From: Panax quinquefolius
Lineage: Eukaryota; Streptophyta; Magnoliopsida; Apiales; Araliaceae
Direction of reading: 5' to 3'
Assembly: GCA_020205615.1 (NCBI GenBank)
Contig: JAINUW010000813.1
Coordinates: forward strand, 62,001-126,000
DNA length: 64,000 nucleotides
Below, in pieces: positions 10,251 through 21,959 of this stretch. Below the pieces are notes generated by a model. It ran no database searches. It was not told the origin of the DNA and saw only the letters and a list, made by a program, of their open reading frames with translations. Made by a program: the position numbers and the translations under genes. How positions within the stretch are numbered: position 1 is the stretch's first letter; every line of letters begins with the position of its first letter.

Positions 10251-10896
10251 CTTCCAGTAAGAGGGCTTGAGTCGCTATTACAAGCTTTTCAAAATTGTTA
10301 TATGCTTGTGTGTGAATGTTGCATTTACATTTATGATGAATGTGTACGAATGCATTTTACTTACTGCACTGTAAAATATCTATCTGTGATATTAGTGCTT
10401 CGCACGTGTCATCATTTTCTTAAACGGTGAGACACGTTGTATTTGAATGTATGTTGTGTGGTTTCTCCACCAGAAGACTATCATGTCGGTGTTTGATTAC
10501 CCAGATTCGGTACAGTTGAAAGACCGGATTAACTTCCTGTCAAATAGATTGCGATGATCTGGGAACCTTCATGCCAAAAAGCTGCGAGAGTAACCCTAAG
10601 ATAGGTCAACCTCTGATAAACAAAACGCGGAGGAAAGTCTCTTCATGCTTTCCATTTTCAATTACTTATAATTTTTATTCCATGCTCATCTTTATGTAAT
10701 GGAAAATATAAGGAATATTTATGCGTGACATGTTATCAATTAACATCCAGTTTTGCAGGACAATTTTCCTAAAACGGACACATTATGATAACATTTACAT
10801 TATCCCTAAGACTAAACTATATAAGTCTTTTGTAGGGAAGCAATTGGGCCTATTACCCGCTCAAAATCCAGAAAGGCCACGAGCCTACAGCCAATC
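10251..10896 (+). other. Untranslated leader of Tat copy 2
   Basis: There is no ORF of note. It is AT-rich with scattered short motifs and leads into the first gag ATG at 10897. Some Ogre elements have an extra ORF between PBS and gag; none is visible here. Confidence 0.6.
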
Positions 10897-12476
10897 ATGT
10901 CTTCTTCTGACCAGTCTAATCCTATTTTTGAGAAAAAATTGACGGATTGAGTAAACAAATCATAGATTTGGCTATTATTCTTAAAGAATTGCATCAGAGT
11001 ACTCAATGTACAAAGATACCTACACATATAAAAACCTCTACACAAGGAGTAGCTCATGGTTTGGAAAAAACAATTCCAGAACCTCAGTTGGATACAGCCA
11101 ACAAAGACCCTGAAAACACCCATCTCAAAGGAGATCTAGACACCGGTGATATCAGGAAGAAGGTCCTCCAAATGGAGGAACCTATCCGTGTTCTCAAAGG
11201 GATTGGAACACATGGAAGTGTTTCATATACTGACCTTTGCATATTCCCTGGTGTTCATTATCCAGAGAAATTTTAAACCCCTGAATTCCAAAAGTATGAC
11301 GGATTAGGGGATCATTATACACATTTGAAAGTGTTCATTGGAGAACTTGGATCTTATGCGGAAAATGAGAAGCTCAGAATGTAGCTGTTCTAGAAGAGTC
11401 TGATTGGAGAAGCCCGTTCATGGTGTACCAGATTAGACAACTCAAAGATCCATAGCTGGGAAGAGTTAGCTCACGCCTTCCTCACTCAATAAAGTTTTCA
11501 ATCTCAGATGGCTCCTGACCGGTACCAGATTACCAAGGTCAAGAAATAGTCTAATGAGTCTTTCAGAGAGTATGCTCAAAGGTGGAGGCGCCTTGCTACT
11601 CAAGTTATTCCTTCCATGACAAAATCAGAAATGGTCATGACTTTCATAGACATATAGGAAGCTCCTTTCTATTAAAGAGTCTTAGCTGGTATTGGCAAAC
11701 CATTCTCTGAAATGATCAAGGACGGAGAGATGGCTGAGATGGGATTGAAGTCAGGAAAAATTCAAGACCTAGCCGCTCTTAAAGCAGTTGCTGAGCACAT
11801 CCAGTCCGGATCATTTGGAAAAAAACCCTGGAGGGTCAATAAAAAGAAAGAGGAGGATGTTTCCTTGATACTACAAGGTTAAAAAGGCAATTAGAACATG
11901 CCTATATAGAGGAGAAACTATTCCCCTTTCTAAGCACAGTCTTCAAACCCTCCATTGCCTAAAAGTGGAGAAGTAAAGCACCCTCGAACGTTCACACCCT
12001 TAGGGAACTCGCTCAAGAATATTCTTGCTCTTCTAACTACTCAGAAAAAAATCACACATCTTCTTCCACTAGCCAACCCTAATGGTAGGGGTTTTAATGG
12101 TACTCGAAAGTGTGCTTATCATGCCAGAGCACCTGGACATGATACTCAAGATTGTTGGGCCTTGAAACATAAGATCTAAGATTTAATAGACAATGGTGAG
12201 ATCATGGTCACCAAACCAGATCAACCTCATGTGCAAGACAACCCTTTTTCTCAACATAAAGAAGAAGAGGTCAACATGATTAGTTGGAGCACTGGACAGA
12301 GTTCCAATTTTAACGGTGAATCATCCCAGACCATCAAAGACATTGTTAAAAGATGGGATTATACAAAGTTCCAATTTGCTATGGAACGAAAGATGAAAGC
12401 TCTATGCAAACAAATTGAGCAATTGGCAGAACTGGCGATCCACCAGCATCATGTCACACGCCAATTAATCAGCTAG
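10897..12476 (+). pseudogene. Tat copy 2, gag with first zinc knuckle
   Basis: The ATG at 10897 starts a short frame that shifts near 10946, after which it runs to 11276 and continues with many in-frame TAA/TAG/TGA codons. Family signs: EFQKYDG (about 11285), MAPDRYQITKV (about 11512), FREYAQRWRRLATQV (about 11562) and a zinc-knuckle-like C-x2-H...G-H-x4-C-W at about 12112-12155. Many stops look like CAA/CAG to TAA/TAG changes. The protein would form the virus-like particle and bind RNA. It is no longer translatable. Confidence 0.85.
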
Positions 12477-12520
12477 GAGCATGCCTATCTCCTTCATAAC
12501 CTTTTGTTATAAATTTTGTT

Positions 12521-13414
12521 GTGAATGCTCCACCATCACCTTCAGAAAGCGAAGCTATAGAGGATAAGGTTATAAAGAGAGCAAATGCTAAAGCCCGTCG
12601 GGATATTTCCAATCAGAGGGAATTTACCTATCTGGGCCAGTCTATGGAGGAGATATTTCAAATGCTGATCAATGAAGGAAGAATTACCTCCCTTATACCT
12701 CTAATCAATCCCCATTCAAGATGGTTCAACTCCGATGGAGTATCTCAATATCATTCACATTCTCACGGTCACAACACAGAAGAATGCTGGGCACTCCGCA
12801 ATCTCATTCAAAATCTCATTCATAGCGGTGTCCTACTGCTGGCAGACGACGACACTGCGCAACTTGAGAGTGGGGATACATGTCCTACCAAATGGAAGGG
12901 ATCAGTAGCAGTTATATCCGACAAGGATTTTGAGACTGTCAAAGCATTTCCCATACAAGCAAATCAATTCAAAGGAGCTGACAATCCTTTGAAAGTGGTC
13001 ACACCAGAGCCAATTTCCTTACCTTTCAGACCACAATATCATGTTGTTAGCTTACACAAAGTTCCATGGAATTATGGAAAAGCTGAAGGATCCACATCTA
13101 ATACTATTGCTACAGTGTCGAAGGAAAATCCATTGTATCTTCCTCAGAGGGTGATGAAGCCCGCTATTAAAGAAAAGGCGAAGATTCCCATGGAGATGAT
13201 TGAAAAATTCCTCCGCACTATGGGCCATATTGAAGCCAAGGTGGTTTTAAGCTTAATAGAAGTTCCACATCTGATATCAACACTGGACTTGGTTTTCTCT
13301 TCCGAGGATCACATGAAGATTTTATTAAAGGTTTTGGAAGAAGCCTACTTACCGAAATCAGTGGATGTGGAAAATTTCAACATATGGTTGGTCACATTTT
13401 CAACAACAATGTGA
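12521..13414 (+). pseudogene. Tat copy 2, gag-pro region with duplicated knuckle module
   Basis: A 297-codon open frame. Residues about 30-110 repeat the module just upstream: E/RTFTPLG-like start, ITSLIPL, then an H-x-H-x-G-H-x4-C-W-A-L-R knuckle and an NLI..LI helix. The first cysteine of the knuckle is absent here (SQYH instead of CAYH). The remainder (residues about 120-297) has no domain I can name. It leads directly into protease. Confidence 0.75.
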
Positions 13415-14201
13415 TATCCTTCGCTGATGACGACATACCTTCCGAAGGGACCGGTCATTGCAAGCCATTGCACATTATAGTTTTGTCTTCCGGGTATATG
13501 CTAGCTGGAGTTTTGATAGATAGAGGTTCGTCTCTAAATATCTGTCCTTATGCCACCTTGATAAAGATGAATGTCAATCTCAAATGGATCTAAAGCATCT
13601 ATTTATTAAAGCTTTTGATGGATCCCAACAAAATTCCGTCGGAAAAATTGAACTACACATTGAGATTGGTCTAAATACATTCAATGTATCCTTTCATGTC
13701 CTCAGGATAGATTCAGGATACAACCTGTTATTGGGGAGACCATGGATACACATGCCTGGAGCTGTTCCCTCCACACTATATCAACAACTCAAATACATTG
13801 TCAACATTAGTCTAGTCACTGTTAACGCTGAGCCAGAGTGTCCTGAACAAGGAGATCTGCCAAACATCAGCTTCAATTCAGAAGTTGAGCCGGCCAGTTT
13901 TCATTCTTTGGAAGTAAGTAACACTCAATATCAACCTATTGGAGCACCACTTCCCATACCCAAGATTTCAACTAAGGTTATGTCGGCCACTCAAGAAATG
14001 ATGTCATTGGGTCATCAGCCTGGACAAGGCTTGGTAAAAATTAGCAGGGTATTAAGCACCCTATTCAAATGTCCAGTCAAATTAGGACAGCCAAACTATG
14101 TTATTCTTCCAGCTCCAGTCATAGGAATCCTCATAAGCACAAGCAGGTTCCACAAGTTTTCGCCACACAACGATTTTCTCCATCTGCACCGCATGAGCTA
14201 A
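13415..14201 (+). pseudogene. Tat copy 2, aspartic protease and G-patch-like segment
   Basis: The active-site region reads LIDRGSSLN at about 13518-13544; the family form is D-[NST]-G-S, so the residue after Asp has become Arg. The C-terminal protease motif YNLLLGRPWIH (about 13717-13749) and AVPSTLYQQLKY follow. There is a frame change at 13584-13593. Around 13999-14040 the sequence MMSLGHQPGQGLVK looks like a G-patch, common in Tat/Ogre polyproteins. The protease would cut Gag-Pol. Confidence 0.8.
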
Positions 14202-14526
14202 TACAGTCTCCAGTAAAGGTGTCAGCCCATGTTATGGCTATGTTATTTCCCAAACCAGTACCATTCAAAGCAAAAGAGGTGCTGATTCCTGATCCCGAAG
14301 AGGAAGAAAGGGAGCGGAAACATAAACATGACATCGCCTTGATGTCAGGCATACGCATCATTGTCCATGATGAACTTACAAACATATATACCCTAGACGA
14401 TGATTGCCCAGATGTCATTGTTATCATTCGGGAGATGGAGGACAATAACAACCCCTCCATCACTGCAGTCCATCAGGACTTTGCCCTCGACAATTTGACC
14501 AGCACTCCATGCATTGGTCGACGAGG
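14202..14526 (+). pseudogene. Tat copy 2, protease-RT linker
   Basis: An open frame overlapping the G-patch frame continues to 14530. It has an acidic-basic stretch (PDPEEEERERKHKHD, about 14292-14336) and a DLTS-like end. No named domain. It ends at a candidate splice donor. Confidence 0.55.
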
Positions 14527-14670
14527 GTAAAACGGGCAGAAAATCCCTCTGCCCTATAGATAACTTTAATTACTTGCTTTTCTATACAGTATTAGCAGTT
14601 ATTTTATCAGGACATGCTAACACTTTTGTAATAGTTTCATATATTAAGTGAAAGCATCTTTTGATTTTAG
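14527..14670 (+). other. Candidate intron between protease and RT
   Basis: A GTAAAA donor at 14527 and a T-rich acceptor CTTTTGATTTTAG ending at 14670 bound 144 AT-rich bases with stops in all useful frames. Ogre elements are known to carry an intron in this place between protease and RT. Splicing would join the linker frame to the LNLDVHVLADEVP frame. Not tested. Confidence 0.55.
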
Positions 14671-15706
14671 GACTCTGAATTTAGATGTGCATGTACTTGC
14701 TGATGAGGTGCCTTCTCTACACAAGGGATGTGACTTTGATGCAAAGTTGGACTCAGACTTGATGGAAATACAAGAGGACATTGAGACACCTCAGGAGATT
14801 AAGGAATGGGTCACAGACAAACCTAAACCCAACCTTGACCAAACCACGTCTTTCAATCTTGGAACCTTAGAAAGCCCTAAATTAATCTAGATTGGTTCAG
14901 ACCTCACCCCAAACCAACTGAATGACATGGTTTTGATATTAACCCAATTCCAGGATGTATTTGCTTGGTCTCATGAAGATATGGTGGGTTTGTTCACTGA
15001 CATTATTCTTCATTGCCTTTCCATTAAGGAAGGATTCAAGCCAGTTAGGCAGAAACTCAGGCGATTGAAACCTTAGTGGAGTTTAAAGGTTAAAGAGGAA
15101 ATTGTGAAACAATTTTAAGCTAGCACTATCATGGTGTCTACATATCTGGAGTGCATATCCAACATTGTTCCCGTGCCTAAACCTGGAGGAAAGGTGCGAG
15201 TTTGCATGGATTACCGGGATCTGAACAAAGCTTGCCTTAAAGATAGCTTTCATGTGCCCTTTATCCAAATTCTTATTAACAATACTACTCAATACGGCAT
15301 GTACTCCTTTGCGGATTGCTTTGTGGGGTACCATCAGATTATGGTTGCTGAGGAAGATCATGAGAAAATCGCTTTCATCATGCCTTGGGGAACCTTTTGC
15401 TATAGACGGTTGTCATTAGGCCTCATCAATGCTGGGGCAACCTACCAACGAGCTGTGATAGCTCTTTTCCACGATTTAATGCATAAAGAGATAGAGATCT
15501 ATGTGGATGACATCATTGTCAAGTCCCAAAGGGAAGAAGATAACTTAGACCATCTCAAAAAGTTATTCAATAGGTTGCGTAAGTACAACTTGAAGTTGAA
15601 TCCAGGCATGTGTGCATTTGGTGTCAAATCAGGCAAGTTGCTAGGTTTCCTAGTCAACCACAAAGGGATTGAACTGGATCCTACCAAAATCTAGGCTATC
15701 AAGGAA
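14671..15706 (+). pseudogene. Tat copy 2, reverse transcriptase
   Basis: Motifs in order: FAWSHEDM (about 14961), VCMDYRDLNKACLKDSF (about 15199), YSFADCFVGYHQIMV (about 15303), FCYRRLSLGLINAGATYQR (about 15396) and the catalytic box YVDDIIVKS (15500-15526). YVDDIIVKS is of the Tat/Ogre type. Stops occur at 14888, near 15075, at about 15117 and at 15693. The fingers-palm part 15131-15692 is open for 187 codons. Confidence 0.9.
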
Positions 15707-16390
15707 ATGCCAATTCCTCAGACAAAGAAGGAAATACAGGGATTTTTGGGAAGAATCAACTTCATTAGTAGGTCTATCTCTCAACTCACAGAAACCTGTG
15801 ATCCCATCTTCAAGTTGTTAAGGAAGAACTCCTCCATGAAATGGAACGATGAGTGTCAGAAAGCCTTCCTTATAATTAAAGAGCAGCTGGTTAACGCTTC
15901 TGTTTTGGTATAACCCAGGGATGATGTTCCCCTGTTCATGTACCTTTCCATTAATGACAGTGCCATGGGCTGTATACTGGGGCAAAAAGATGATAGAGGC
16001 CAAGAATGAGCTATCTATTATCTCGGTAAAAGATTCAGCAGTAATGAACACAAGTACACTCTGATTGAGAAGACTTGTTGTGCTTTGGCATGGGCTTCCA
16101 TGAGGTTATAGCATTACCTCCATGGTCACACGACCCATCTCATATCCCGCGTTGATCCTCTCATGTATGTGATCAGTAAGCCCATACTAAATTGTCGACT
16201 GTCTAGATGGCAGTTGATCCTACACCAATTTGACATCGTCTACGTGAAGCAAAAGTCTTTCCAAGGTCAAGGAATTGTGGATCAATTGGCCGCCGTACCT
16301 GTAGGGGATTGCAAACCCTTGGAAACATACTTCCCCGATGAATGGGTAATGATAATTCAGCAATATCATCAGTACGATACATGCCATACA
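15707..16390 (+). pseudogene. Tat copy 2, RT connection and first RNase H
   Basis: GFLGRINFISRSISQL (about 15740) is the RT thumb/connection. The Ty3-type RNase H follows, with MGCILGQKDD (about 15966), AIYYLGKRFS (about 16010), LIEKTCCALAWA (about 16062) and QFDIVYVKQKS (about 16226). Stops at 15911, 16008 and 16110 break the frame. It degrades RNA in RNA-DNA hybrids during replication. Confidence 0.85.
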
Positions 16391-16800
16391 TGGAAAATGT
16401 ATTTTGATGGAGTCATAACACGCGAAGGCTCTAGAGTTTGGAGCGATTCTAGTATCCCATGACGGGAGCGAGATCCCATCGTCGTTAAATTGCAGTTTGT
16501 CAGCACCAACAACACAGCTGAGTATAAAGACTGTATCATGGGGCTAAAACTTTCCCGTTCAATGGGCATCTGGCGGTTAACTGTCTTTGGGGATTCCAAA
16601 TTATTAATCAAATAATCCACATGAATCTATCAAACCAAAGAATTACATTTGCTGCCTTACCATCGGCAAGTTTTACAGATGGCTTTGGAGTTCAAAGAAA
16701 TCTCTTTTCTACACATTCCTCGTAATAGGAATGATTTTCCAGATGCACTAGCAACGTTGGCCTCCTTGATTCACATACCTGACAAGGAAAATATGCCAAG
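16391..16800 (+). pseudogene. Tat copy 2, second (archaeal-type) RNase H
   Basis: The start is MYFDGVITREGS (about 16397), where the D is the expected first acidic residue. After a frame change come NNTAEYKDCIMGLKL (about 16509) with the E, and VFGDSKLLI (about 16583) with the next D. The end is IPRNRNDFPDALATLASL (about 16717). Two RNase H domains in series are a known mark of Tat-lineage elements. Two frameshifts and a stop at 16612 inactivate it. Confidence 0.8.
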
Positions 16801-18045
16801 CATCACATTTACCCTACAAAAGGCCCAGCTTATAGAAACTACATTGGAAAAGTATCGGATGAGTTACCTCCCATCCACAACCCTTGGTATCAGCATATCA
16901 AGGAGTATCTACGAGATGGATCTACACCCGCTGAGGCGAGCCTAACTGAGAAGAGGCAGATCCATCAACTTGCTATGAAATTTTACCTGAGAAGAGATGC
17001 ACTCTACAAGAGAGATTCAAGATCAGGTCTCCTCAGATGTCTGGACAAAGACCAAGCTCAGAGGCTCATGGATGAGATCCATTGGGAGTATGTGGACCAC
17101 ACATGAACGACCCCTTACTTGTCAAGAAAATTCTCAGAACATGGCATTATTAGCTAACACTCAAAGTTGACTATGATGATCACGTCAAGAGGTGTTATCC
17201 ATGCCAAATTCATGGGAATGCCATCCACGCCCCTCCAAGGGAACTCCATAATATGAGTTCACCATGGCCATTTTCAATGTGGGGAATGGACGTGATCAGG
17301 CCCATCGAGCCCAAAGCCAGTAATGGACATCGATTCATATTCACCATGATCGACTACTTCACCAAATGGGTAGAAGCAACCTCTTTCCCCAAGGTTACCA
17401 AAGAAGTCATCATTGCTTTCATAAAAAATAATGTCATCAAACACTAAAGATGGAGGAGTTTTGAAGTAAATTCCACATCAAATACCTTACCTCCGTCATC
17501 TACCATCCAAAGATGAATGATGTTGTTAAAGCGGCTAATAAAAATATCAGGAAGATCATGTAGAAAATGTCCGCCAGTCACAAAGGATGGCCTGACCTCT
17601 TGCCTCTGACTTTATTAGCCTACAGAACTTCCATGCGTATTTCCACTTGGACAACCCCCTACTTATTAGCCAATGTGATGGAAGTTGTGCTCCCTATAGA
17701 GGTGGAAATGGAATCCCTCAGAGTGTTGATGGATGCTCAGTTGGATGAAGACCAATGGGTACAAGAAAGGTATCACCAATTATCTCTGATAGACGAAAGG
17801 CAAACCGCGACAATCTTCCATGGTCAGTTATATCAGCAAAGGATCGCCAGATCCTATAACAGAAAAGTCTGGCTACGGTAATTCAAATAACATGACTTCA
17901 TTTTGAAGAATATCATTAACAACCAAGATCAATCTAAGGGAAAATTTGGTCATAACTGGGAAGGACCATTTGTTGTCAAGGAGGTATTGACAGGAGGTGC
18001 CCTCAGACTACAGGAAATGAATGGCGATAAATTTCCACAGGGAAA
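16801..18045 (+). pseudogene. Tat copy 2, integrase with missing second catalytic Asp
   Basis: Zinc-binding part at about 17040-17215, with a CYPC pair. The core starts PWPFSMWGMDVI (about 17259), with the first Asp, and DYFTKWVEA. After IKNNVIKH (17447) the expected segment with ITDNG, carrying the second Asp, is absent: the reading resumes with MEEF and HIKYLTSVIYHPKMN (about 17480). The tail WEGPFVVKEVLTGGALRLQ is at about 17957. Stops at 17445, about 17470 and 17562, and more near 17880. It would insert the cDNA into chromosomes; dead here. Confidence 0.85.
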
Positions 18046-19356
18046 CATACATTTCAAACCAGTAGTATTGATCCTAGTATTGATCATCAAGCAAACATCC
18101 TAGTATTGATCATCCAATCACCAGTCATTCCGGTTTTGAACCCTATCTTTTTACAAACTCTTCTTCCCCTCAGGGAAACATACATTTCAAACCAGTATCC
18201 TGGTTTCACCTTATTTCAAATAGTTCACACAATTTTGGTTATCCATAAGACGGGATTGAACCTTTCACACCTGCAGTTTATCCTAAAGACGGGATTAAAC
18301 TTTTCACACCTGTAGTTTATCCTGAAGACGGGATTAAACTTTTCTACACCTGCAGTTTAACCTGAAGACGGGATTAAACTTTTCTACGCTTGCAGTTTGT
18401 CCTGAAGATTGGATTAAACTTTTTCCACACCTGCAGTTTGTCCCCATTATGGGATCAAACTTTCTTCTCCGTGTAGTATAGCCTGCACATGGGATTAACA
18501 CTTCTCTTTGGCTGCGATTCATCCTGAGGGGCGAACTACGTCGATCTGATCTCCCTGATACCTAGGAGTATGTTGGAAACCATATTCTATATGGCCCGGT
18601 CGCAATAAACAAAAAAAAACAAAAACATTTCTGCTCTTTCTTTACAAAAATAAAAATAACAAAAACATTTCTACACCCATCTTCCTTTCACATTCAGCGT
18701 TGAACCTCTTACACCAGGTTCAAACTACGCAGACTTGATCTCCTCTTGAATAGGAGTATGTAGGAAGTCATTTATGGTTCAGTCTAACCCCTACCAGAAC
18801 AAAAATACTTATCACACGGTACTGAGATCAAACTTGAATCCACCACATTTCATTGGCTTCAGACAAAGGGGATGGAATTACCCAACCTCTCCTCACAAAT
18901 AGGGGATTCGGTGACCATCTAAGCTGCGGTTGTGCCTCGAAGAGCAATACCAATCCATAAGAGATGAAATTAACTAGGCTTCTCATAAATAGAAGTATTT
19001 GCGACCATCTGTGGTGTGGTCAATCTTAGAGAGGAAAAGCTACACTCCTCTCCATATTTCCATACAGATACCAGTCCCAAGACACCAAAGATGGTAGGGA
19101 TACATACAGATCAATGATCAGTTTTGAGAGATCATGTGATTGCTCAATGCCCACATATCAAGGATAAGTTCAGAATGCATCAAGATCACAAGGCCTTGAA
19201 AAAACAGGCAAATATCAAGCAAGTATCAAGGCATAACTACAAGGGAAGTAAATCAAAATATATTTCTCTGCCATATATAATACTGTTTGATATATACATC
19301 TATGTTGTACATGACAAAATAGCTAAGCTTGTCTGTGCAAGAAAATATAAAGCTAT
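18046..19356. other. Tat copy 2, non-coding 3' region
   Basis: Matches 2798-4075 of copy 1. Includes a short internal duplication of CCTAGTATTGATCA near 18070-18110, the tandem repeat at 18241-18450, TTGAACCT/AGGTTCAA arms at 18697-18722, CTCCT/AGGAG arms at about 18741 and CTTCT/AGAAG arms around CATAAAT at about 18979. No gene seen. Confidence 0.7.
18241..18450 (+). repeat. 39-40-bp tandem repeat, copy 2, about 5 units
   Basis: Units of GACGGGATTAAAC plus CACCTGCAGTTTATC. Arms GTTTATCC/GGATTAAAC recur. The last unit has GTTTGTCC/GGGATCAAAC, so an A-T pair has become G-C with pairing kept. Confidence 0.85.
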
Positions 19357-21079
19357 CTACAGATCTTTGTGTATGCGGACTATCAGATCTAACATAGCAT
19401 CCCTCTCTGAAGACGGAGGTAAAGCTACAAGCTCCTTCCCCATGGCATCTACACGAGCTAGCAGATCAGAGGCTAACTGCATGGTAACATGATGCTCATC
19501 AATATATGCACTCATGTCGGCAAGGATGCCAGTCGTATGGGATCTAACGGAAGTACTGTCTGTAATGGCCACATCCCTAGAAGATAGGGCGGCTTCCCAC
19601 TCCACAATCAACGCATCCCTGGCTGATCTAGCCTCATCCCTCTCTAATAGAGCGGCGTCTCTCTCATCAAGAGCTGTCAACATCGCATCCCTAGCCTGAT
19701 CTCTCTCATAGGTCATCAGATGTAGGCTCTGCTCCAAATACTCTGCTGGATATTGGGTAACAGTAGCACTCGGGGTGGGAGAATCCATCACAAATGCTGG
19801 CAACCCAGTAGTCAAATCACCATCGATGGGAATGTCAGCCTCCTCCATAGGCTCCTCATTATCGGAATCAATATCCTGCACTTTGGATACTACCTTAGCT
19901 GATGCAGTCTCTGTCTCCATCCATGTTGAATACTCTGCAGAATAACCTGGATGACTGAAAGAAAACTCAACTACCTCTCGCTGATCCCAACAGGCATACA
20001 ACCTGGATCTGTCCGCTGATGATAAATGGCGAGAAGCGAAGCGCTGAATCACTGCCCCCTCAAATGGATAGAAATCCTGAAACTGGTCAAACTGACACAT
20101 CACGGCCAGTGGGTGGTAAGTGATCGTCCCTCTGAAACTAACTAGAGGAAGATAATCCATGCCCGGAGCATGAGTAATGAAGCTGTAGGGTGAGCTAAGC
20201 CATGTACACATCAATATAGCAAATGAATCTCCAATCCTTGCCAGGAAAGCTAACCAAGATACATCATCTATACACTCCGTAGGCTGAAAGGAGTAACACA
20301 TGGCTATATCATGGGTGAAACAAAATCCATGTCGTCTGAAAGTGCCAATCGGTTGACATAAACAACACGTACAACATGACCAAGCTGCCTATGAACACTC
20401 ATGTCGGATAAGTACAGCAATATGTGGCCGACCTCAGAGTCTCTGTCATAATCATCAGTATGATGATGTGACCCTCCCAGAGAGCTCTCACTGCCATAAT
20501 GACGCCAATGTCCAACTCATCCATGTACAGTGGCATATAGATGTATGATAGTACGCATAGTAGTAGTACATCCACTCTGGCTGAATGACAATAGTCCTCT
20601 GGTGTGGTGAAATCCCCAGAATGTCGTGCATAACTATCCTCAGAGCCAAATCTGTCAAACAAAAAATGCTGGGATATCACGTGGTCGGATGTAATCTCAT
20701 CCTGTACCACTCTACGCCTCAATCCGGCGAGGGTTATGAACTGTCTACTCATGTCTCCAATCGCCATGTGCATGCAAGGTTTGTCCAATGGCAGCATCGT
20801 CAACTGTGCATACTCCTCCAAAGTAAGAGTTAACTCCTGGGTCCTGAATCGGAAGACCTGTCTCTCTGGTACCCAATGCTCTAGCATACCCTCTATGAAC
20901 CCTGTGGGAACCTGAAACATCAACAAGGTTATAGTATGTTGTAGCAAATGATCTACAGTTAACCTGTCTGATGGTAACATACTATCATACCATGAGCGCA
21001 TACCAGATGCCACCAAAAATGGTGGGGTATGATCAATGCGGCTAACTATCGAAGAAGACATCTGTACATGTCGTGTCAT
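19357..21079 (-). pseudogene. Tat copy 2, antisense ORF B
   Basis: Two long minus-strand frames, 226 codons (21079-20399) and 314 codons (20301-19357), are separated by a short frameshifting deletion near 20355, where copy 1 has about 8 more bases. The N-terminal part has WYDSMLPSDRLTVDHLL, GFIEGMLEHWVPER and LEEYAQLTMLPLDKP, reminiscent of plant mobile domain proteins carried by TEs. The C-terminal 110 residues are E/R/A/D heptads (about residues 195-250 of the second frame), probably a coiled coil. Compared with gag-pol it is strikingly open. Role unknown; it is antisense to the element's own transcript. Confidence 0.65.
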
Positions 21080-21431
21080 AAGACCATCCAGGGGTCAATG
21101 CTGAATATCTCTGGACATACATACATATGAATAACATAATAACATGCATGATACAATAGATGGAAATATAATATAGGGAATGAAAAAACTGTACATACAT
21201 TCCTAAGTATATCATCATCTAATATATCTCTATACAGCTAAAATACAGGGAAATGGGGCGAAGCTACCCAACAACTAACAGAGGCCTATCAAAAGGTACA
21301 GTGAGAATGGGGAAAAGATACCCAATTTCTAGAAGAGGCCTATCAAAAGAGATAACGATAAATATACATCAGAAGAAATTAATGGTATCGATGTCTACAT
21401 CGTTAATCCTGTCCGTCTGATGTAACTCCTC
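21080..21431. other. Spacer between antisense ORFs, copy 2
   Basis: Contains the direct repeat at 21247-21356 (GGGGCGAAG..TACCCAA units). On the minus strand it has a TTCAG step just before ORF B, so a spliced link with ORF A is possible but unproved. Confidence 0.5.
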
Positions 21432-21959
21432 CTAAGTCACTAGATCTCTATCTACAGGGATGTTAGGCCTATACAAGGGAGGATCTGCATCGAAAAAACC
21501 ATATGGGTCACCTGAGGGGCCAGCGCCAGAGCTGGAAGGATCAAAAGTATCTGTCTCTGAAGGATCTCTACCCAAGTGACGGATAAAGAAATGTGCCCGG
21601 TCCAACTGCCAGGTCAAATTGTCAATCTGTGTCACATGAGTCGGATCTCTGACACAGGCTAGCCAATCCTTCATCATCACGGATCCTGGAACCATATCCC
21701 CCATAAACTGTGTGGCGCGGGTCTGAGCACCAATAGTACGAGGGAACCACAAATGCTGGAACATCTCCTGAGTGCAAGGACCCTCTAACAGTGTAAAACC
21801 GTTAATCCCCAATGGGTGACTATGTGAAACAGCCCAATAACGTCTGGTAGGAGGCAAGATCGGCATGCGAATCTCCCCTGTAGTGCTCCTGATAGCACGC
21901 TCTCCTAAATAGAGCTCCCATCCTCCATCTGTGAAGAGAGGAATCCTACGGGTGGAAAT
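21432..21959 (-). pseudogene. Tat copy 2, antisense ORF A, split by element B1
   Basis: The minus-strand frame holds MPILPPTRRYWAV, GFTLLEGPCTQEMF and, near the end, GAGPSGDPYGFF (stop at 21432). Its upstream part continues beyond the insertion at 31440-31390 with EYVISTRR-like coding. B1 therefore landed inside this ORF. The tail is Ser/Pro/Asp-rich. Family unknown. Confidence 0.6.
21955..21959 (+). repeat. Target site duplication GAAAT, left copy (B1)
   Basis: GAAAT at 21955-21959 is repeated at 31390-31394. The unoccupied site is visible in copy 1 near 6680, where GGTGGAAATAACGTACTC runs on without a break. Confidence 0.95.
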
